NCBI GenBank assembly: GCA_964652075.1
Contig: CAZYZQ010000009.1
Coordinates: 1 to 29,280 of the forward strand
DNA from: CAZYZQ01 sp964652075
Lineage (GTDB): Bacteria; Bacillota; Clostridia; Oscillospirales; Oscillospiraceae
Length of the DNA stretch: 29,280 nucleotides
Direction: 5' to 3'
Under the pieces are notes generated by a model, which did not search any database, was not told the origin of the DNA, and was given only the letters and a program-made list of their open reading frames with translations. This document shows positions 7,747 to 14,880 of this stretch, piece after piece (the first letter of the stretch is position 1; every line of letters begins with the position of its first letter). The translations under genes and the position numbers were made by a program.

Positions 7747-8592
7747 ATGCAAAAAACAATCCGGCGCTGGTTCCCACTGTTCCTGCTGCCGACGGCGCTG
7801 GCCTTCCTGATTGGGTTTCTTCTGCCGTTCGGCATGGGGCTTGGTCTGTCGTTTTGCAGCTTTACAACCGTCACGGACGCGGTCTGGACGGGGATTCAGA
7901 ATTACAAAAGAGTTTTCTCAGACAGCTCGTTTGTGCATGCGCTCTGGTTCACGGCGCTGTTTGCCGTCGTCACCGTCGTGCTCATCAATGTGCTGGCGTT
8001 TGCGGCGGCCATGCTGCTGACAAAGGGCTTTCGCGGGACAAATCTCTTCCGCACGACGTTTTTCATGCCGAACCTGATCGGCGGTATTGTGCTTGGCTAT
8101 ATTTGGCAGCTGATCTTCAACGGTCTGCTGGCGAGTCTCGGGCGCACACTGACGTATTCGGCGAGCTACGGCTTCTGGGGGCTTGTGATCCTGCTGCTGT
8201 GGCAGCAGATCGGCTATATGATGATTATCTATATCGCGGGCATCCAGAGCATCGCGCCGGAGGTCATCGAGGCCGCGCGGATCGACGGGGCAGGGACGTG
8301 GCAGACACTCTGGCATGTCATCGTGCCGTCTGTCATGCCAGCGATCACGGTGTGTACGTTTCTGACGCTGACGAACGCGTTCAAGCTCTTTGACCAGAAC
8401 CTCGCGCTGACGGCGGGCGCGCCGTCGAACCGGACAGAGATGCTGGCGCTCAACATCTACAACACGTTCTACGGCCGGGCGGGCTGGCAGGGCGTCGGGC
8501 AGGCGAAGGCCGTCGTCTTCTCACTGCTGGTCGGCGCGCTTGCAATCCTTCAGGTTGCCGCGACAAGAAGAAAAGAGGTGCAGAGCGGATGA
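7747..8592 (+). CDS. Carbohydrate ABC transporter permease, MalF/UgpA type
   Basis: A 281-residue inner-membrane permease with six predicted helices, the first at about residues 9-38 (FPLFLLPTALAFLIGFLLPF). The cytoplasmic EAA loop reads EVIEAARIDGAGTWQTLWHV then IVPSVMP, which docks the shared ATPase. The ATG at 7747 has GAGGAGGAG upstream, 14 nt after the lipoprotein stop; the longer open frame overlaps that gene. Its last codons overlap the second permease by 4 nt. With the lipoprotein and partner permease it forms the membrane channel of a sugar importer. Confidence 0.93.
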   Translation: MQKTIRRWFPLFLLPTALAFLIGFLLPFGMGLGLSFCSFTTVTDAVWTGIQNYKRVFSDSSFVHALWFTALFAVVTVVLINVLAFAAAMLLTKGFRGTNLFRTTFFMPNLIGGIVLGYIWQLIFNGLLASLGRTLTYSASYGFWGLVILLLWQQIGYMMIIYIAGIQSIAPEVIEAARIDGAGTWQTLWHVIVPSVMPAITVCTFLTLTNAFKLFDQNLALTAGAPSNRTEMLALNIYNTFYGRAGWQGVGQAKAVVFSLLVGALAILQVAATRRKEVQSG

Positions 8593-9428
8593 GTGTCCGG
8601 GAGAGCAGGCACGGCTGGATTTATACACTGGCGTTTACGATTGTGGCCATTGCATTCATCAGCCCAATCCTGATCGTGCTGTTCAACGCATTCAAGTCGA
8701 ACGTGCACATCAGCGCGTCGCCGTTCGCGCTGCCTTCAAAGGAAAGCTTTGTGGGGCTACAGAATTTTCTGGAGGGCGCGCGGCGGACGGAATTTGTGAA
8801 ATCGTTTCTGGTTTCCGTCTTTATCACGGTGTTCTCCGTGGCGGTTCTGCTGCTGTGTACAAGTATGTGCGCATGGTATATCACCCGCGCACAGAGCCGC
8901 GTGGGCAACCTGTTTTATATCCTGTTTCTGTTTTCGATGATCGTACCGTTCCAGATGGTGATGTTCACACTCTCCAAGGTTGCGGACACGCTGCATCTGG
9001 GGAACCCGCTGGGGATTATTCTGGTCTATCTCGGCTTTGGTGCGGGGCTTTGCGTGTTCCTGTTCTGCGGGTTTGTCCGCATGATCCCGCTCTCAGTCGA
9101 GGAGGCGGCGATGATCGACGGGTGCAGCCCGCCGCAGACGTTTTTTCACGTCGTTCTGCCAATTCTCAAACCGAATCTGATTACGGTTGCGATTCTCGAA
9201 TCCATGTGGATCTGGAACGACTATCTGCTGCCGTATCTGGTGCTGGATCTCAACGAGTGGAAGACGATCCCGATTGCGATCCAGTATCTCAAGGGCGGCT
9301 ACGGCTCCATTGATTGGGGCGCGATGATGGCAATGCTGCTGCTGGCCATCCTGCCGATTATCATTTTCTATCTGATCTGCCAGAAGCACATCATCGCAGG
9401 CGTCGTGACCGGCGCTGTGAAAGGGTAA
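8589..9428 (+). CDS. Carbohydrate ABC transporter permease, MalG/UgpE type
   Basis: A 279-residue partner permease with six hydrophobic segments and the EAA loop SVEEAAMIDGCSPPQTFFHV followed by VLPILKP. It ends in GVVTGAVKG, the typical MalG-class tail (xGAVKG). The start overlaps the previous stop as ATGA. No ATP-binding gene follows. Family knowledge says many such Firmicute importers share one MsiK/MsmX-type ATPase encoded elsewhere, which is the likely case here. Confidence 0.93.
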   Translation: MSVRESRHGWIYTLAFTIVAIAFISPILIVLFNAFKSNVHISASPFALPSKESFVGLQNFLEGARRTEFVKSFLVSVFITVFSVAVLLLCTSMCAWYITRAQSRVGNLFYILFLFSMIVPFQMVMFTLSKVADTLHLGNPLGIILVYLGFGAGLCVFLFCGFVRMIPLSVEEAAMIDGCSPPQTFFHVVLPILKPNLITVAILESMWIWNDYLLPYLVLDLNEWKTIPIAIQYLKGGYGSIDWGAMMAMLLLAILPIIIFYLICQKHIIAGVVTGAVKG

Positions 9429-9496
9429 AACCAAAAAGCCTATATCGAAACAAGCATCTTCATGTCCTATCAACTGGACAGAGGGAAATATTCTGC

Positions 9497-9525
9497 TTCC
9501 GGTGCCCTCTCAGGGTGCCGGAAGT
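9497..9525 (+). terminator. Hairpin after the sugar importer, probable terminator
   Basis: Arms 9497-9509 and 9513-9525 pair over 13 positions if two G-U pairs are allowed in RNA, with a 3-nt loop. The following TCATTTTAT is a weak T-tract. It lies 68 nt after the permease stop. Confidence 0.65.
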
Positions 9526-9584
9526 CATTTTATAGGGTACTGAAAAAGAGAAGAGAGCCTATTCCGTTTATGAAATCATTATAT

Positions 9585-9604
9585 TTGCTAGACCTATATA
9601 GCAA
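9585..9604. promoter_or_regulatory. Operator-like palindrome, copy 1: TTGCTA-N8-TAGCAA
   Basis: Two perfect 6-bp half-sites are separated by 8 nt. The same half-sites and spacing recur at 9640-9659, exactly 55 bp downstream. Both lie upstream of the Xre-type gene at 9680, with a possible -10 box TAAAAT (9624-9629) between them. Confidence 0.65.
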
Positions 9605-9630
9605 GCCTGACACAGTTTTGGGGTAAAATC

Positions 9631-9668
9631 AATGCAGAATTGCTAACAACATCTAGCAACGCTGCATT
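9631..9668. promoter_or_regulatory. Operator-like palindrome, copy 2, inside a longer inverted repeat
   Basis: The core TTGCTA-N8-TAGCAA (9640-9659) is identical in half-sites and spacing to copy 1. Here it is extended outward by AATGCAG and CTGCATT to a 15-bp inverted repeat with two mismatches. It ends immediately before the ribosome site of the Xre-type gene, so it could act both as an operator and as a stem in the mRNA leader. Confidence 0.65.
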
Positions 9669-9679
9669 GAGGTGAGACC

Positions 9680-9925
9680 ATGCGGATACGGCAAGACGAT
9701 AAAAAGTATAATCTTGGTGCGAATATACGCCGTTTCCGCATGGAGAGACACCTGACGCAGGAGCAGACGGTTGCGAAGATGCAGCTTCTTGGCGTGGACA
9801 TCAGCCGGGGAACGTACTCACAAATAGAGTGTGGCATTGTCAATGTCAGGGTGGAAGATTTACTTGCTTTACGCGAAATATTTGGCGTTGAGATAGGCGC
9901 GTTCTTTGACGGAATGAGCTTGTGA
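9680..9925 (+). CDS. Small Xre/Cro-type helix-turn-helix regulator
   Basis: An 81-residue protein made almost entirely of one HTH_3 domain: NLGANIRRFRMERHLTQEQT, then a second and third helix in GVDISRGTYSQIECG, then VRVEDLLALREIFGVEIGAFF. GAGGTGAG lies just before the ATG. There is no effector or membrane domain. It stands alone between two hairpins, and the two identical palindromes upstream (9585-9604, 9640-9659) are the obvious candidate sites for autoregulation. Its targets outside this promoter are unknown. Confidence 0.88.
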   Translation: MRIRQDDKKYNLGANIRRFRMERHLTQEQTVAKMQLLGVDISRGTYSQIECGIVNVRVEDLLALREIFGVEIGAFFDGMSL

Positions 9926-9995
9926 CGACGGGGGGTTCTTTCCAGCCCGGATTATCAACAGAAGAAAATGGAAATTGCAGGAATTCCCAATCCGC

Positions 9996-10034
9996 TGCCC
10001 CATAGGAGACGAAAATGCTGTCTCCTATGGGGCA
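9996..10034. terminator. Perfect 15-bp hairpin downstream of the Xre-type gene
   Basis: Arms 9996-10010 and 10020-10034 pair perfectly around a 9-nt loop. No T-run follows on either strand, so termination is likely but not certain. The rest of the 340-nt gap (9926-10266) contains no credible gene. It holds a possible promoter at 10137-10172 and a small CGCAC/GTGCG stem at 10200-10214. Confidence 0.55.
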
Positions 10035-10136
10035 ATCTGTTGGCAAAAAATGGGCTGTGCCGGTGTTCTAATTACCAAATAACTGAATGGAATGTGAGTA
10101 AAATGCTACAAAAAGTTACCGGAATAATTTGTGCGT

Positions 10137-10172
10137 TTGCACGATGCAATTTCACGCTGTTTATACTAAAAT
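10137..10172 (+). promoter_or_regulatory. Weak candidate promoter for the thiolase operon
   Basis: TATACT (10162-10167) overlaps TAAAAT (10167-10172) in an AT-rich patch about 95 nt before the thiolase start. TTGCAC (10137-10142) lies 19 nt upstream of the first box. A small palindrome GTGC-N4-GCAC (10131-10142) covers the -35 region. Spacing is not ideal. Confidence 0.35.
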
Positions 10173-10266
10173 ATTGATAAGTGGGCGAGTAGGAAAATTC
10201 GCACGGCCAGTGCGTTCGCAACGCCGCCTGAACGATCCAGCAGGAGAAGAAAGGAAGGTTTTCTGA

Positions 10267-11592
10267 ATGAACCAGACAAAGTTACACAAGTATGCCAGAA
10301 GTGTGTCCATTATCGGCGTTGGCTGCACTCCGTTTATGTATACGGTGGACAATCCGGAGACAAACGGTCTGACCGAGGGCGAGATGTTCGGCTATGCCGC
10401 GCTGAAGGCGATGGAGGATGCCGGGATTACCGCCAAGGATGTGGACTTCTACTTCCACGGCGAGGCAAGCCCGCTGAACGGCTCGAACTACCTGACGCCG
10501 GGTGTGCAGATTGCAAACTGGTTCGGCATGAAGGGCAAGGCCAATATCCACCACTCCGAGGCGTGCTGCACCGGCTATCTCGCCATTGAAGAGGCTGTCA
10601 ACGCCGTTGCCTCCGGTAAGTACAACTGCGTGCTGACAGGCTGCGTCGAGTTCGGTGACAGCGTCCCCGCGCCGTTCGGCCCGAACGACACCGTCGAGAC
10701 GCCGAAGCACCCCTATAAGCGTGAGAAGATGTCCATGGACCGCTTCCTCGCCACCACAATGTGGCTGTATGACCGCAACTACGCGCGTTCTCTGATGGCG
10801 CCGATGGAGCTGATCTATGACGACGCCGCCGAGGACTACGTCCGTACCCGCGGCATCACCGCCGAGCAGATGGACGACGCGCTGAATATGATGGCCATCA
10901 ACAACCGCCGCAACGCGGCAAAGAACCCGCTGGCGCTCGAGCGCCGCGAGTTTGCCGACCTTGCGAAAGAGGCGGGCTATGACAACGTCATGGACTATAT
11001 GCGCTCCCCGTACAACCCCCGCATGGGCGACTTCCTGCGTGCGGCCGGCGTTGAGCTGAAGTGCGACGGCGCGGCTGCCGCGATCGTCTGCGCGACGGAT
11101 ATGATCCCCGAGATCGCAAAGAACCTCAAGCACAAGCCGATCGAGGTGCTGGGCATCGGCTGCTCCGCGATGGAGGCCACGAACCCGCACTTTGAGACCC
11201 GCGCCACCGAAGAGGCGGTCCGTCAGGTCTACGAAGTGACTGGCGTCAAGCCCGAGGAGCTGGATCTGTTCTTTGCCAACGACTTCATCATCACCTCCCA
11301 CCTGATCGCCGCCGAGATTGCAGGCTACCTGCCGTGGGGCGAGGGCTGGAAGTATATCGTTGACGGCCGCACGGCCTACGACGGCGACAAGCCGATCAAC
11401 ACTAACGGCGGCAGAACGTCGTTCGGCCATGCCCATGCTGCCTCCGGCCTTGCCGATGTGTACGAGGCCTGCATGCAGATGCGCGGCGAGTGCGGCGAGC
11501 GGCAGGTCAAGAAGCTGCCGAAGACCACGATGCTCCGTGGCTACGGCGGTGCGCAGAACGTTGCTGCTGTGCTGCTCAGAACGATCGACTGA
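10267..11592 (+). CDS. Thiolase-superfamily protein (SCP2/acetyl-CoA acetyltransferase-like), first gene of an ACP operon
   Basis: A 441-residue thiolase-fold enzyme; the family forms or cleaves C-C bonds next to a thioester. The nucleophile region reads HHSEACCTGYLAIEEAV (Cys 100 or 101). The C-terminal half has FFANDFI where many thiolases have NEAF or HDxF, and NTNGGRTSFGHAHAASG with His 388, equivalent to the GHPxGASG block. The second catalytic cysteine of biosynthetic thiolases (CxGGG) is replaced by GYGGAQN, as in SCP2-type members. GAAAGGAAGG precedes the ATG. It is followed 16 nt later by a DUF35 protein, the usual partner of SCP2-type thiolases, and then by an ACP and a phosphotransacetylase-family gene. 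The substrate is unknown; an acyl-ACP or acyl-CoA condensing or thiolytic role is inference. Confidence 0.85.
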   Translation: MNQTKLHKYARSVSIIGVGCTPFMYTVDNPETNGLTEGEMFGYAALKAMEDAGITAKDVDFYFHGEASPLNGSNYLTPGVQIANWFGMKGKANIHHSEACCTGYLAIEEAVNAVASGKYNCVLTGCVEFGDSVPAPFGPNDTVETPKHPYKREKMSMDRFLATTMWLYDRNYARSLMAPMELIYDDAAEDYVRTRGITAEQMDDALNMMAINNRRNAAKNPLALERREFADLAKEAGYDNVMDYMRSPYNPRMGDFLRAAGVELKCDGAAAAIVCATDMIPEIAKNLKHKPIEVLGIGCSAMEATNPHFETRATEEAVRQVYEVTGVKPEELDLFFANDFIITSHLIAAEIAGYLPWGEGWKYIVDGRTAYDGDKPINTNGGRTSFGHAHAASGLADVYEACMQMRGECGERQVKKLPKTTMLRGYGGAQNVAAVLLRTID

Positions 11593-11608
11593 TTAGGAGG
11601 GTACGATA

Positions 11609-12031
11609 ATGGCTATCAAACTGGAAAAAGTGGTTGAAAAATTCTATGAGGGCCTCGAAGAGGGCAAGTTCCTCGGCCGGAAGTGCCCGGCCTGCGGCGC
11701 GGTGGAGTTCCCGCCCGTCTACGCCTGCAACACCTGCGGCAATCTGGAGACTGAGTGGTGCGAGATCAGCGGCAAGGGCGTTATGAAGTCCATCGTCATG
11801 CCGGCGGCGCTGTCCTCCAAGCCGGAGTACGACAACCTTGGCAAGCGGAACTTCGCCTACGGCGAGGTGCAGATCGAGGAGGGCGCCTGCCTGAACGCGG
11901 TTGTCAAGGGCATCAACAAGAAAAAGCGCAAAGAGATCATGGAGAACGGCAAGCTGCCGGTCCCCGTTCACGCAGAAGTCTTCCAGCGCAACGGCTACAA
12001 GACCGTCGTCTTCGCGCTGGATGAGGAATAA
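11609..12031 (+). CDS. DUF35 Zn-ribbon/OB-fold protein, thiolase partner
   Basis: A 140-residue protein with an N-terminal helix and rubredoxin-like zinc ribbon formed by Cys 26, 29, 40 and 43 (RKCPACG and YACNTCG), then an OB-fold domain (about 50-135). Proteins of this family bind thiolases; in archaea one bridges acetoacetyl-CoA thiolase and HMG-CoA synthase and lets intermediates pass between them, and ChsH2-type members contact acyl-CoA. TAGGAGGG precedes the start. Its position directly after the thiolase predicts a stable complex with it. All four zinc cysteines are present. Confidence 0.9.
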   Translation: MAIKLEKVVEKFYEGLEEGKFLGRKCPACGAVEFPPVYACNTCGNLETEWCEISGKGVMKSIVMPAALSSKPEYDNLGKRNFAYGEVQIEEGACLNAVVKGINKKKRKEIMENGKLPVPVHAEVFQRNGYKTVVFALDEE

Positions 12032-12065
12032 TTCAAAAATCTGAGAATATAAAGGAGTTTTAACT

Positions 12066-12305
12066 ATGGATCGCAAGGAACTGGAAAAGCAGGTTATCGA
12101 ACTGGTGGCAACCTCCTACAACAAGCCCGTCGACACGCTGAGCGTTGACACCCGCTTCAAGGAAGATCTGGGCGGCGCCTCCGTCCTGATGGTCGGCCTC
12201 GTCTCCGAGATCGAGAACGAGCTGGATGTTGTGGTGCAGCTGGCTGTTGCTGCTGCCTGCAAGACCATCGGCGAGCTGTGCGACAAGGTTGAGGAAGAGA
12301 TGTAA
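12066..12305 (+). CDS. Acyl carrier protein (stand-alone)
   Basis: A 79-residue four-helix ACP. The phosphopantetheine attachment region reads FKEDLGGASVLMVGLVSEIE, so Ser 39 corresponds to the serine of the usual DSL motif; here the preceding Asp is Ala and the following Leu is Val. Acidic helix II (VSEIENELD) is kept. AAGGAG lies 7 nt before the ATG. It sits between the DUF35 protein and a phosphotransacetylase-family enzyme, away from fatty-acid synthesis genes, so it is probably a specialised carrier. A 4'-phosphopantetheinyl transferase that could charge it is encoded at 14161-14751. Confidence 0.9.
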   Translation: MDRKELEKQVIELVATSYNKPVDTLSVDTRFKEDLGGASVLMVGLVSEIENELDVVVQLAVAAACKTIGELCDKVEEEM

Positions 12306-12344
12306 TCTCTTCTCCTAACAAAAATACGTTTGGAGGGAACACCC

Positions 12345-13349
12345 ATGAGCATTCTGGATTCGCTTTATGAAAAAGCAAAACTGAATCCCCAGAAGGTCGC
12401 TTTCCCGGAGGCTACCAACGAGAAAATGATGCAGGCGGCCTACGAGTGCGGCAAGGATGGCTACATCATCCCGATTCTCGTCGGCAACGGCGAGGAGCTG
12501 GTTGCGCTGGCCAAAGAGCGCGGCTATGATACCTCGGTCTTCACCATCGTGGATATCCATGAGGAGGCCTATAAGAACGAGCTGATCGAGAAGTACACCG
12601 CGCTGCCGACCTCGATCCTGAAGGCGAAGGCCCTCGGCCGTCGGATGGAGACCCCGCTGTACTACGCCATGGTTATGCAGGCTGTCGATGAGGCGGACGT
12701 TACCTTTGCCGGTATCGACAACACGACCGGCGATGTCCTGCTCGCGGGCCAGATGATTATCGGCCTGCAGCCCGGCATCAGCACCGTTTCGAGTATCGGT
12801 CTGGCCGATATTCCCGGCTGGGAGGGCAGCGAAGGCTCCCTGCTGGCAGTCGGTGACAGCGCCGTGTGCACGAATCCGTCCGCCGAGCAACTGGCGAGCA
12901 TCGCGATTTCTGCGTGTGACACCGTCGCCGCGCTCCTCGACTGGGAGCCGCGCTGCGCGATGGTCTGCTACTCCACGCTGGGCAGCGGCGCAGGCGAGCT
13001 GATCGACAAGGTCACCGAGGCTTTGAAGATTGCGCAGGAGCAGCGCCCGGATCTGGCGATCGACGGCGAGTTCCAGCTCGACGCCGCCATCGTGCCGGCT
13101 GTGGCCGCGAAGAAGGTCAAGCGCGAGAGCAAGGTCGCGGGCCGCGCGAACGTCGTGATCTGGCCGGATCTGAACGTCGGCAATGTCGCCGTCAAGCTGA
13201 TCCAGCAGTTCGGTCACGCCAACGCCTACGGCCCGATGCTGCAGGGCTTCAACAAGGTTGTCTGCGACTGCTCCAGAGGCGCGCCTGTCTCTGAGATCAA
13301 GGGCAATGTTGTCATCTCTGCGGTTCGCGCCGCCGGAATGAAGAAGTAA
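12345..13349 (+). CDS. Phosphate acyltransferase of the Pta family
   Basis: A 334-residue enzyme of the phosphate acetyl/butyryltransferase family (acyl thioester + Pi to acyl phosphate). Family blocks visible are VAFPEATNEKMMQAA, PILVGNGEE, RPDLAIDGEFQLDAA, SKVAGRANVVIWPDLNVGN and CSRGAPVSEI near the C-terminus. The mid-protein block that reads SGAxHSTADT in acetate-type Pta is AGIDNTTGDV here, suggesting a different acyl group. The start at 12345 is preceded by GGAGGG; the TTG at 12330 belongs to that ribosome site. As the last gene of the thiolase/DUF35/ACP operon, with a perfect terminator after it, it may release the acyl product as an energy-rich phosphate. The donor, acyl-ACP or acyl-CoA, is unknown. 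Confidence 0.85.
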   Translation: MSILDSLYEKAKLNPQKVAFPEATNEKMMQAAYECGKDGYIIPILVGNGEELVALAKERGYDTSVFTIVDIHEEAYKNELIEKYTALPTSILKAKALGRRMETPLYYAMVMQAVDEADVTFAGIDNTTGDVLLAGQMIIGLQPGISTVSSIGLADIPGWEGSEGSLLAVGDSAVCTNPSAEQLASIAISACDTVAALLDWEPRCAMVCYSTLGSGAGELIDKVTEALKIAQEQRPDLAIDGEFQLDAAIVPAVAAKKVKRESKVAGRANVVIWPDLNVGNVAVKLIQQFGHANAYGPMLQGFNKVVCDCSRGAPVSEIKGNVVISAVRAAGMKK

Positions 13350-13355
13350 GAATCA

Positions 13356-13394
13356 AAAAAGCCGGCTAAAACGATCCGTTTTAGCCGGCTTTTT
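13356..13394 (+). terminator. Terminator of the thiolase/ACP/Pta operon
   Basis: A perfect 18-bp stem (13356-13373 and 13377-13394) has a 3-nt loop, an A-run at the start and TTTTT at the end. It begins 7 nt after the Pta stop. The next ATG touches its last base. Confidence 0.95.
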
Positions 13395-13409
13395 ATGGGA
13401 GAAATGGGA

Positions 13410-14189
13410 ATGTATCTGGATTTGGAGGACACACGCCTGTACTATGAGGTGCGCGGCAGCGGCCCTGCGCTGCTTCTCATTCATGGCGTTGTGGTGGATG
13501 CGTGGCTGTATGAGCGCACCGCACAGCTGCTGGCGCGGCATTTTCGGGTTATCACCTACGACCGGCGCGGCGTCTCGCGCAGCGTCAGCAAAGCCGGCGC
13601 ACGGTTTGATATGGATGCACAGGTATCGGATGCGCTGGCGCTGCTGGATGCGCTGGGAATAGAGCGCGCCGCCATCTGCGGCGCCAGCGCGGGCGCCATT
13701 GTCGGAATTGGCGTTCTGCGGTGCGCACCGGCGCGCGTGGAGCGGTTGGTGCTCTATGAACCGCCGTTTGCATCGCTTTTGGAGGACGGCGCGGCGTGGG
13801 TTGCGGAGATGAAGGATCTGATAAAGCGCCGCCGGTTCAATACGGCCACGCTCCATTTTTTGGAGAGCATCGGCGAACCGGATCCCCGTGCGGAGGAGAA
13901 ACCGCAAGAAGTTTCACTGCGCGAGATGGGGAATTTGTCGCACTTTTTGCAGGCGGAGTTTTCCGTCTTTATGGACGAGAAGCCGGATTTTGCACTGTGC
14001 AGGCAGTATCAGGACAAAGTTATCGTTGCCATTGGCGACCGGGGCAGTGAGCTGCCATATGCGCGCGGCGCACGGCTGTTTGCGGAGCAGGTGGGGATCA
14101 AACCGGTCTATTTTCCGGGCGGGCACAACTGCCCGTCGGAGCTGCCGCGTGAGTTTGCCGTCAACCTGTTGGGGACGCTGCTTCTATAA
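13410..14189 (+). CDS. Alpha/beta-fold hydrolase
   Basis: A 259-residue serine hydrolase of the abhydrolase family. Visible elements are the oxyanion HG (LLLIHGVVVD), the nucleophile elbow GASAG (Ser 93), the acid Asp 210 (AIGDRGSE) and His 239 (PGGHNCP). The start at 13410 (MYLDLEDTRL) is preferred because GGGAG is 8 nt upstream; the ATGs at 13395 and 13404 are possible, but the first abuts the terminator without a ribosome site. No promoter is evident in the 60 nt after Pta, so the gene may depend on read-through. Its 3' end overlaps the convergent phosphopantetheinyl transferase by 29 nt. A thioesterase or lactonase role serving the ACP operon is possible but unproven. Confidence 0.85.
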   Translation: MYLDLEDTRLYYEVRGSGPALLLIHGVVVDAWLYERTAQLLARHFRVITYDRRGVSRSVSKAGARFDMDAQVSDALALLDALGIERAAICGASAGAIVGIGVLRCAPARVERLVLYEPPFASLLEDGAAWVAEMKDLIKRRRFNTATLHFLESIGEPDPRAEEKPQEVSLREMGNLSHFLQAEFSVFMDEKPDFALCRQYQDKVIVAIGDRGSELPYARGARLFAEQVGIKPVYFPGGHNCPSELPREFAVNLLGTLLL

Positions 14190-14751
14190 GCCGGACAGTG
14201 CCGATTGGACGAGGTGCGCACAGGGCGAGGACATATCCGCCCGGCAGAAGCTGCTGAGAAAAACACAGGCCGTCTTCAGAACAACGCAGCGGTGTGAGGG
14301 TGAAAGAAAAGTCCGTCAAGGGCATGGACAAACCGCGCCCGGCCTGCTTGATCCGACTCTCCTTGAGCGTCCAGAAACGGAAAAAATACTCCGTTGGATC
14401 CGCAGACTGGGCGACGATCTCCTGTTCTTCCTGCGTCAGGACTTTTCGCAGGATCGCGGGACGAAACGGACGGATCTTTTCGAGATCCAGCCCAATGGGA
14501 ACATCCGCAAACGCGCAGCCTGCCAGCCCGTCGCAGTGGCTGATGCTGAATTGCAGGTCGGGATGCGCCGGGAAGAACGGCTTGCCATAGCCGGCTTCTT
14601 CCAGCGCGGGAATCTCTGCCATCCTGTACAGCTCCCGCAGGCCGCGTGCGAGCAGCGCGCGGCCCAGCGCGTGTTCCGTGCGGGCTTTCTCACTGGTCGG
14701 GCAGGGCGCGTAGTGCCCGAGATAGACCGGGATGGTCATAGCAGGTTCCAT
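14161..14751 (-). CDS. 4'-phosphopantetheinyl transferase (Sfp type)
   Basis: A 196-residue Sfp-like enzyme that moves the phosphopantetheine arm of CoA onto a carrier-protein serine. The diagnostic motifs are FSISHCDG (about 68-75), GLDLE with the Mg2+ residues Asp 89 and Glu 91, and FWTLKESRIKQAGRGL (Trp 127, Lys 130, Glu 131). The start at 14751 (MEPAMT) has AAGGAC upstream; ATG at 14739 is an alternative. The gene is convergent with the hydrolase and 0.8 kb beyond the ACP operon, the neighbourhood expected for a dedicated activator of the ACP at 12066. It may instead be a general Sfp enzyme of the cell. Confidence 0.9.
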   Translation of the reverse strand: MEPAMTIPVYLGHYAPCPTSEKARTEHALGRALLARGLRELYRMAEIPALEEAGYGKPFFPAHPDLQFSISHCDGLAGCAFADVPIGLDLEKIRPFRPAILRKVLTQEEQEIVAQSADPTEYFFRFWTLKESRIKQAGRGLSMPLTDFSFTLTPLRCSEDGLCFSQQLLPGGYVLALCAPRPIGTVRLIEAASPTG

Positions 14752-14833
14752 ATGCGCTGCCGTCCTTTCGCAAAAGATGGATACATTATAGCAAACCTGA
14801 TAGCTGGCTGCAAGTGCAGCCAGAGAGAACAAG

Positions 14834-14869
14834 AAGCCCGGGCATTGCCATTTTGAGCAATACCCGGGC
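14834..14869 (-). terminator. Terminator of the enoate-reductase-like gene
   Basis: Arms 14834-14847 and 14856-14869 pair over 14 positions with one mismatch around an 8-nt loop, followed on the minus strand by TCTTGTTC. It lies 11 nt after the stop at 14881 and separates that gene from the phosphopantetheinyl transferase. Confidence 0.8.
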
Positions 14870-14880
14870 TAATATTTTGC

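Noticed and set aside
9968..10177. Short plus ORF of 69 codons after the Xre-type gene
   Set aside because: It runs through the perfect 15-bp hairpin and an AT-rich promoter-like region, with no ribosome site or domain.
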